Assembly (NCBI GenBank): GCA_030867875.1
Contig: JAOWCC010000019.1
Location: forward strand, 106,706,047-106,770,046
Length of the DNA stretch: 64,000 nt
Source: Actinernus sp. WN-2022
Taxonomy: Eukaryota > Cnidaria > Anthozoa > Actiniaria > Actinernidae
Direction: 5' to 3'
The notes under the pieces were generated by a model. That model made no database searches, was not told the origin of the DNA, and was given only the letters and a program-made list of their open reading frames with translations. Of the stretch, positions 58,836 to 64,000 are shown piece after piece. The translations under genes were made by a program, and so were the position numbers. Position 1 is the first letter of the stretch; every line of letters starts with the position of its first letter.

Positions 58836-59956
58836 CGTCGTTTGTATTGCTCTATCGTGATCACCACTATTGCTACGATGAATAACCAAACGTTCTGTGC
58901 TAGTACTCCCAGAGCTTTACCAGCCATAGTAAATATGAAACTCGCAATCGATCCAATCATTCCAGGTAGGATCTGTCCAAGTTTCTTTCCCATTTCTTTC
59001 AACAACCCCCCAGTCGTTTGCAATCCCTTCTTTACTGCATCTGCTGCTTTATCAATACCAGTCTTTATTGGTTTCGGTAAGGATCTCGACAACAGGGAAA
59101 CTATCGTACTAACGATAGCGCCAATAGAAGTTACCACTGCAAGAACGGTCATTCCATGCTTTCTAAAAATGTATTTGATCCTTTCACGTAGCGACATACG
59201 TTCTAGTATGGCTTCTTCTTGACGTTCGAGTAATTCTATTTCGTTATAGATGTGTACTTTCTCTTCCTTAGCCGCTTCCTTCTGGTCCTCAGTTGACGTT
59301 GAGTTTAGAAGTATGCTATCTTCTACTTTGAGATGTTCGGCGGCCTTTTCTTGACCTTGGATGACTTGTTCTTCTCTTTCTGCATCCGTAGGGCCTAGGG
59401 CAAATTTGAGATCCTTACCCATACTTTGATATCTTTCGCCCTTCACTGTGGTCAAAGGTATGGGCTTCTCTTTACTTCCAAGTACGTGAAGATAGATTCT
59501 ACCCAGTTCCTTATTGGCCTCCCATATTCCAGTTATCTCAAGGACTCCTCCACGAGTCCCTACATCCGCATAGTGTTTCCATACAGTATCGAATAGCATT
59601 TGTTTCATTTCATCCGATGTGCCTGTTTTGAAGACTACGCGGCGATCGCTAAATTTCGGATGTTTGATTCTATCCTCATCCATCAATTGCTCTCTAGAAA
59701 GGTCCGAGACTTCCGGCTCGGTGAGTCCGTCTACGTAAGCATCGTCTACGGTAAACGAGGTTTCCCGATTCTTTGGTCGAGCACCTTCCTTGGAGAAGTC
59801 GCGTCTAGTTTTCAGGTTTAATGATTCACTCGGATCCACATTCGTAGAGTCTGACGCCAATTTCCGTGCTTCTTCATTGACAGTATCATCGTTGTCGTAG
59901 TCTCTTCCTCTTTCAGCTTCATCAGTTCTTTCATCATACCTACCCTCAGAGGCCAT
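58832..59956 (-). CDS. membrane-associated protein of the virus-like element
   Basis: 374 residues starting MASEGRYDERTDEAE. An acidic, disordered N-terminus (1-110) leads to a soluble region, then a helical, charged segment (about 190-260), then an extended hydrophobic/amphipathic tail: TVLAVVTSIGAIVSTIVSLL, a Lys/Ala/Gly helix, ILPGMIGSIASFIFTMAGKA and LFIVAIVVITIEQYKRR. The tail resembles membrane-active virion proteins in layout only; no family can be named. Its start lies 34 bp from that of the capsid candidate, so the two share a divergent promoter. Tail-to-tail overlap with the large protein. Confidence 0.7.
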   Translation of the reverse strand: MASEGRYDERTDEAERGRDYDNDDTVNEEARKLASDSTNVDPSESLNLKTRRDFSKEGARPKNRETSFTVDDAYVDGLTEPEVSDLSREQLMDEDRIKHPKFSDRRVVFKTGTSDEMKQMLFDTVWKHYADVGTRGGVLEITGIWEANKELGRIYLHVLGSKEKPIPLTTVKGERYQSMGKDLKFALGPTDAEREEQVIQGQEKAAEHLKVEDSILLNSTSTEDQKEAAKEEKVHIYNEIELLERQEEAILERMSLRERIKYIFRKHGMTVLAVVTSIGAIVSTIVSLLSRSLPKPIKTGIDKAADAVKKGLQTTGGLLKEMGKKLGQILPGMIGSIASFIFTMAGKALGVLAQNVWLFIVAIVVITIEQYKRR

Positions 59957-59990
59957 GTTAAACATATCTACATATATAGTTATATTCAAC
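59957..59990. promoter_or_regulatory. 34-bp divergent promoter region
   Basis: aacatatctacatatatagt lies between the two divergent ATGs. It is TATA-rich on both strands and must serve both genes, or their start sites lie within the opposing coding regions. Confidence 0.6.
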
Positions 59991-61226
59991 ATGATCTCAT
60001 CAATATTGGATCCCACACAAGTACGAAGAGAGCCTCATGCACTCAAGGCTCCACGAGACTTGTATAGGAAAACTTTCACTCGATCATCTGCCAATCCAGG
60101 TGAGACTCTATACGTAGAAGTCCCAAAGCTAGCAGAAGATGTAGTACTAGTACCTGGTAGCTTAGCGCTATTGGGCGACATCGTACTATCTGGTGGACAT
60201 GCGAATAACAGAGTCGTTTCGAACGTTGGACGCTGCTTGGTCATGCGTAGAATCTGTAGGATGGGAGCTGAAACAGTAGAAGACCTTGTCAGGCCAGACC
60301 TCCTACAAACATACTCCGATGTATACCTATCTACGCAGGAGAGAGAGTCTAGAATACAACAAGGCATTCAATCAGAGAACTTGAATAAGCTACGATCGAA
60401 AGCTGGTGACGCAAGTACTTCATCTGCTGCAGACAACGCGCTCCTAACTGCATGTGGTTCCAAGTATAGGATTCCATTAGATGTTGACATTCTGACACAA
60501 CATGGAGTTCTATATCCACATGCCTTAGAAAGTATCATTACATTCGAGTTGACTCTAGCGCCTGCCAACGAGGTTGTAATTGGATCGGATACTACGAAGA
60601 TAGGTACGTACCAACTTACCAACATCCAACTAGAATACGAAGCAATCAGGAACGAAACGCTGGCTAGTAATGCACTTCACAAATATGAAATAGGTACTGC
60701 ATTCCTATACAACTACGCTGTTCACTTCAAAACAGTAGATATCGCTAAAACATCTGATACTTTGATATCTCAAAACGTTAATGTTCCACGACGATCCTTT
60801 GCTGGACTACTTCTACTATTCATAGATCCACCTACCATTGGCACGCGAGATAGTGAAGCATTCTCGAATCCCGATATTTCGAAGGTAGAAGTAGATGTCA
60901 ACGGGATTCCCAACAGACTCTTTCCAAGCGGCATGCTTCCCCTAGATTTCTGGGAGGCTGCAAGAGGTTGGTTTGGTACACCCAATACTTCCATGACTCC
61001 AAAGAAGTTCTTTGAAAATAGATTCGCTATCCTAATCGATTGTCGCACAGCAAAGGATTCCACCGTTCATGGTGATGGCTTGGCACAAACCGGCAGTGGA
61101 AAGGACATCGACATTCGCATACATAGGACTGCTAAGGGAAGTGGAAATGTGAAAATGCACATCTATGTCCTTGCGGATGCTCAGGTCACGATATTGAACA
61201 GATCTCTGCAGAGTATATTATACTGA
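59991..61226 (+). CDS. probable major capsid protein (double jelly-roll type) of the virus-like element
   Basis: 411 residues. Largely beta-rich with a pattern I associate with double-jelly-roll capsid proteins of Polinton-type elements and adintoviruses: YRIPLDVDILTQHGVLYPHA, TFELTLAPANEVVIGSD, TNIQLEYEAI, then NVPRRSFAGLLLLFIDPPT, DISKVEVDVNGIPNRLF and a closing GNVKMHIYVLADAQ. In that fold a strand phrase of the type 'hydrophobic-V-x-G-x-P' near the C-terminal jelly roll is common. It is immediately followed by the packaging ATPase, the expected neighbour. The assignment is by pattern and context; a structure prediction would settle it. The first ATG of the open frame (59955) would overlap the divergent gene's start codon, so the ATG at 59991 is preferred. 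Confidence 0.65.
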   Translation: MISSILDPTQVRREPHALKAPRDLYRKTFTRSSANPGETLYVEVPKLAEDVVLVPGSLALLGDIVLSGGHANNRVVSNVGRCLVMRRICRMGAETVEDLVRPDLLQTYSDVYLSTQERESRIQQGIQSENLNKLRSKAGDASTSSAADNALLTACGSKYRIPLDVDILTQHGVLYPHALESIITFELTLAPANEVVIGSDTTKIGTYQLTNIQLEYEAIRNETLASNALHKYEIGTAFLYNYAVHFKTVDIAKTSDTLISQNVNVPRRSFAGLLLLFIDPPTIGTRDSEAFSNPDISKVEVDVNGIPNRLFPSGMLPLDFWEAARGWFGTPNTSMTPKKFFENRFAILIDCRTAKDSTVHGDGLAQTGSGKDIDIRIHRTAKGSGNVKMHIYVLADAQVTILNRSLQSILY

Positions 61227-61846
61227 TGGATTCTCTCGTAGAGCACGTACCATTCAACGCACTCATAGTCGGTCCAACGAATTGTGGGAAGACTGCATTT
61301 CTCATAGAACAACTTCGTGGATCATTTCGTGGTAAGTTCGATTACATAGTACTGATTTGTCCTACGTATGCCCACAACAAAACTTATCGTGGATTCGCAA
61401 ATCGAGATCCTCATTTCTTCGTCATATCGCCACCACAAGATGCCATCGATGCTACTTTGAGTATTTGCGCAACATTTTGGTCAGGTACCAATACTCTATT
61501 GATTCTCGATGATTGCGCCGCATCGAAGGACGTCAAGAAACGAACTGACAAGCTAGTGGACTTAGCCTTTTCTGCACGACATATAGGGATTTCCGTTTGG
61601 GTGCTGTCCCAACAATTAACGAGCATATGTAAGCCCTTCCGTGAGAACGTAGCTATCGTAGTAGCATTCCATACAGCATCGGCCGTAGATGGTAAAAAGA
61701 TATTTGAGGATTATGGAGGCTCACAAGAATGTAAAGAGTTACAAACGATACTTGGATCCCATAAGTTCGCTCGCATGTGCTTCTGTCTACGCCATCCTTT
61801 CGAGGTAGTGTTAGAGCTCCCAGCATCTATAACATATTATGACTGA
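61226..61846 (+). CDS. A32/FtsK-HerA-type genome-packaging ATPase
   Basis: 206 residues. Walker A VGPTNCGKT at 15-23, Walker B TLLILDDC at 90-97, and a following SVWVLSQQLTSI that fits the conserved Gln motif of this ATPase group. The short length is typical of the viral DNA-packaging ATPases of Polintons, adintoviruses and large DNA viruses. It powers DNA entry into the capsid. The ATG overlaps the capsid gene's TGA (TGATG), so the two are probably translated from overlapping transcripts; its own TATA-like sequence is tatattatac just upstream. Confidence 0.87.
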   Translation: MDSLVEHVPFNALIVGPTNCGKTAFLIEQLRGSFRGKFDYIVLICPTYAHNKTYRGFANRDPHFFVISPPQDAIDATLSICATFWSGTNTLLILDDCAASKDVKKRTDKLVDLAFSARHIGISVWVLSQQLTSICKPFRENVAIVVAFHTASAVDGKKIFEDYGGSQECKELQTILGSHKFARMCFCLRHPFEVVLELPASITYYD

Positions 61847-62390
61847 TAAGGAAATACTCGAGATATTCGGTGAGGACGTAACAGGCCCACCACCAACCGA
61901 TCTAGACATTACGTCAGACAATCGCGAATCACTTTCGATCTTAGCCGCAACAGGCGTAACGAAAGAATACTTAGGTAAAAACTTTTCCCTAGGAGACATC
62001 TCTAGACTTCCTGAGAAAGAGGTAGACAAGTTGTATAGGAGGTATCAGGCCGTCCTAGCTCAGCAAGTAACGAAAGGCTTAGTCGACGGTGTGACACGTC
62101 TAGCTACCCGCCTAGTTGCCTACCTAGTACCAATAGATTCTCAAGAAGCCCTGATCAAGGACCTACAAGAAGACCCTCTAGTCCGCAACGAAATCAGTGC
62201 TGCAACTGGTCTACTAGCGCTCAAAGCAGGTCGCCTTGTAGCTCTAGCTAGCGTCCTATTCCACATATCTGGTCACGTAGTCATTCCTGGTACAACTGTT
62301 GAACCTCCACATATACCTACTATATCGAATCAAGATGGAAGGACAGACGGATCAGATAACTGCGAATCCTCCGACGACTGTACCAACTAA
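61839..62390 (+). CDS. uncharacterised protein of the virus-like element
   Basis: 183 residues; overlaps the ATPase gene end by 8 bp. Helical; contains the phrase PIDSQEALIKDLQEDPLVRN, which I recall as a recurring motif (P-x4-L-x2-DL-x2-DP) in a family of unknown function in cnidarian genomes, and a hydrophobic segment (LVALASVLFHISGHVV). Acidic Ser/Asp-rich end. Function unknown; position argues for a virion or assembly role. Confidence 0.65.
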   Translation: MTDKEILEIFGEDVTGPPPTDLDITSDNRESLSILAATGVTKEYLGKNFSLGDISRLPEKEVDKLYRRYQAVLAQQVTKGLVDGVTRLATRLVAYLVPIDSQEALIKDLQEDPLVRNEISAATGLLALKAGRLVALASVLFHISGHVVIPGTTVEPPHIPTISNQDGRTDGSDNCESSDDCTN

Positions 62391-62691
62391 GAAAGGAAAA
62401 AATCCAAAGCGTGTTGCAGCAGGAAAATTAGCTTGGGAGAAGGTCACTGCCCGTGCAAAAGAAGCTCAAAAGATGGAGATAGAACGTGAAAATGAACCGT
62501 CCAAAGAAACTGACGTAGAGAAAGGTCGGTTCGAAAGCCTGACTATCCTCGCAGTCATTGGTACTGGCGCTACATTGTTTGGCACGTACTTTGCATACAA
62601 GAAGTACGTAGATGGCAATAAGCGTGTTGCCACCGTTAGCACGACACAACCTGCAGCTCCGGCAAAGCCAACGGCACTAGACATGGAGTAA
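62335..62691 (+). CDS. small basic membrane protein of the virus-like element
   Basis: 118 residues from ATG 62335, overlapping the previous gene by 56 bp. A basic segment NPKRVAAGKLAWEKVTARAK is followed by one membrane helix (LTILAVIGTGATLFGTYFAY). The KRVAAGK motif seems a family signature (from memory). A candidate DNA-contacting minor capsid or membrane protein. Confidence 0.65.
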   Translation: MEGQTDQITANPPTTVPTKKGKNPKRVAAGKLAWEKVTARAKEAQKMEIERENEPSKETDVEKGRFESLTILAVIGTGATLFGTYFAYKKYVDGNKRVATVSTTQPAAPAKPTALDME

Positions 62692-62728
62692 CACTTAAAG
62701 ACTCGAGACCATAGTAGTATATATCTAG

Positions 62729-62950
62729 ATGGAGAAGGAATTGACGAAGACGGCAACCGATGCAGCCATAATCGTTGGACTCGCTTCTAGTATTGGGTGG
62801 ATCGTAAAAAAGACTACCAAGGAATCTATGCTTAGCGATCCTTCTTCTTCCCTAGTGAATTACGCAAAGTGGACTGCCGTGATACTTGGTAGCTTATACG
62901 CAAAGCAATATCTTGAGAAACAACTTGAGAAAGAAAAGACCAAACCGTAA
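62729..62950 (+). CDS. small two-helix membrane protein of the virus-like element
   Basis: 73 residues with two hydrophobic segments (AAIIVGLASSIGWIV and WTAVILGSLYA) and a charged end. Preceded by tagtagtatatatctag, a TATA-like box 1 bp from the ATG region. Its TAA overlaps the next ATG (TAATG). Confidence 0.6.
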   Translation: MEKELTKTATDAAIIVGLASSIGWIVKKTTKESMLSDPSSSLVNYAKWTAVILGSLYAKQYLEKQLEKEKTKP

Positions 62951-63378
62951 TGGCGGCAGCAATTGGAATGGCCATTTTCGGGGCTATCTTGAATGCAACG
63001 GCATTTACTGGTGGTGGCATACTAGCTAGAATGCTTGGAAAGGATGGTGATGTAGATGCAGAACGAGAGAGACACGATAGGGCCACCGAAAAACTAGAAC
63101 GTGAAATGAAAGCGTATAGAATCAAACGTCAAAGCTTATATGACTATGCACAAGAGCAGGAAGGTCTTGAACGCAAAGCACACAACGATCAAAGAGATAC
63201 CAACGAAGCCTTAGTGCGATCCGATAAGTTACGTAAAGAGCTAAAACGGCTCAAAGAGATGAAAGAACCCCGCTTATCTGACTACTACAAACCCTCAAAC
63301 AATCAGAAGACTGGCGAGTTGCTCTACGTTGGTGGTGGAATGATAGGCGTTGGATACGCTATTAGTAAATGGATATAG
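62950..63378 (+). CDS. small protein with coiled coil and two hydrophobic ends, virus-like element
   Basis: 142 residues. An N-terminal Ala/Gly-rich hydrophobic region (GMAIFGAILNATAFTGG), a charged coiled coil (about 35-105), then PRLSDYYKPSNNQKTGELLY and a short C-terminal hydrophobic helix (GGGMIGVGYAI). The layout suggests a virion membrane or minor capsid protein. I recall comparable proteins (AFTGG...DFY-PS--QK-GELL) repeatedly in cnidarian genomes but cannot verify this. Confidence 0.65.
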   Translation: MAAAIGMAIFGAILNATAFTGGGILARMLGKDGDVDAERERHDRATEKLEREMKAYRIKRQSLYDYAQEQEGLERKAHNDQRDTNEALVRSDKLRKELKRLKEMKEPRLSDYYKPSNNQKTGELLYVGGGMIGVGYAISKWI

Positions 63379-63383
63379 ATACT

Positions 63384-63586
63384 ACTACTAAGCTACTACT
63401 AAGCTACTACTAAGCTACTACTAAGCTACCCCTAAGCTACCCCTAAGCTACTACTAAGCTACCCCTAAGCTACTACTAAGCTACCCCTAAGCTACTACTA
63501 GCTACTACTAAGCTACCCCTAAGCTACTACTAAGCTACTACTAAGCTACTACTAAGCTACTACTAAGCTACTACTAGGTTACTACT
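63384..63586. repeat. 11-bp tandem array between small-gene cluster and integrase
   Basis: About 18 copies of taagctactac or taagctacccc, irregularly alternated. It lies right of the 142-residue gene and directly before hairpin 2. Confidence 0.92.
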
Positions 63587-63658
63587 AAAAAAAAAAAACG
63601 GAAAAAAAAAAGGAAGGAATGAGGCCTGGTTCTCATTTCTTCCTTTTTTTTTTTTTTT
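63587..63658. terminator. poly(A)-stem-poly(T) hairpin 2
   Basis: A12, cgg, A10, ggaaggaatgag, loop gcctggtt, ctcatttcttcc, then T15. The same design as hairpin 1 (A run, GA-rich stem, short G/C-containing loop, T run) with different bases. It separates the small-gene cluster from the integrase. Confidence 0.7.
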
Positions 63659-63688
63659 CATCTGTTGAAGGTTAGAATGTATAGATGT

Positions 63689-64000
63689 ATGATGGATTCT
63701 AAACTTGCGAATATCTTCTATGGTCCTATGGGCTATTGGAAAGGTCACTCCGCAATTGGCAAGCTATCGGTAGCAGCGAAAGCATCAGAAGACGTAGCTA
63801 GGAGTTGGTTGGAAAAGCAATCTATGTGGCAAATATATCTACCACCACCAAAACACATTCCACGACCGCATTGGACTGTATCGAAACCAAATGAAGTCCA
63901 CCAAGCTGATTTGATATTTCTACCACACGATCGACCTGGGCGTGGACGGAAGCTATACAAGTACGCATTGGTAGTAATCGATGTAGCTTCTCGATACAAA
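63689..64000 (+). CDS. rve-type integrase, N-terminal part (cut by window end)
   Basis: 104 codons, open to the window edge. After an N-terminal helical region (KGHSAIGKLSVAAKASEDVA) and WLEKQSMWQIYLPPPKHIPR comes the start of the retroviral-type integrase core: NEVHQADLIFLP (first catalytic Asp, residue 74) and YKYALVVIDVASRYK (second beta strand). The second Asp and the Glu lie beyond the window. Polintons and adintoviruses carry this type of integrase beside capsid and ATPase genes. The start was taken at the first of two adjacent ATGs. Confidence 0.85.
   Translation, partial: MMDSKLANIFYGPMGYWKGHSAIGKLSVAAKASEDVARSWLEKQSMWQIYLPPPKHIPRPHWTVSKPNEVHQADLIFLPHDRPGRGRKLYKYALVVIDVASRYK

Noticed and set aside
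58842..59222. 126-codon plus-strand frame
   Set aside because: Antisense shadow of the membrane-associated protein gene.

Overview
The window looks like an animal nuclear scaffold, most likely from a cnidarian such as a coral or anemone. This rests on intron-rich animal genes, many fold-back and non-autonomous DNA transposons, tRNA- and 5S-derived SINEs, truncated LINEs with trinucleotide tails, and a virus-like gene set that I recall (unchecked) from cnidarian genomes. Four parts can be read.

(1) About 1-8.3 kb, plus strand: a decayed integrase fragment, a 20-bp minisatellite, several inverted-repeat elements, and the last exons of a single-pass immunoglobulin-superfamily membrane protein (Ig exon 4916-5203, membrane exon 6071-6237, probable tail exon 8209-8271).

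(2) 12.2-44.9 kb, minus strand: a nearly complete tRNA-dihydrouridine synthase 2 gene (DUS2). I reconstructed 17 coding exons by matching splice sites, phases and the protein. Its introns hold most of the repeats: an acceptor-bearing 29-bp minisatellite touching exon 16, a 4.4-kb higher-order satellite in intron 10, a mariner-like element in intron 9, a Mutator-like element with 9-bp target duplications and a second element nested in it, a LINE fragment and a 100-N gap. Exons 1 and 3 carry three single-base excesses in homopolymers; exon 2 and exons 4-17 join cleanly.

(3) 44.9-53.7 kb: no host gene recognised. It holds SINEs, fold-backs, a terminal-inverted-repeat element family carrying an AAGATGGCG motif, local duplications, a LINE inserted in one arm of a fold-back, and a gag-like retroelement ORF with a CCHC knuckle.

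(4) About 54.0-64.0 kb (runs off the right edge): a compact, intron-poor, gene-dense integrated virus-like element. It has an F-box/ankyrin protein, a Cys-rich protein, a TFIIB-like factor, a large conserved-looking protein, a membrane protein, a probable double-jelly-roll major capsid protein, an A32/FtsK-type packaging ATPase, four small proteins (three with membrane segments) and the start of an rve-type integrase. ATPase, capsid candidate and integrase together point to the Polinton/Maverick-adintovirus class of integrating DNA viruses. The TFIIB-like factor, the F-box/ankyrin protein, two poly(A)-stem-poly(T) hairpins and a duplicated promoter-like box are not standard for that class, and this is the most interesting system in the window. 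Genes overlap by 1 to 56 bases, one promoter gap is only 34 bp, and one divergent gene pair appears to have lost both 5' ends.
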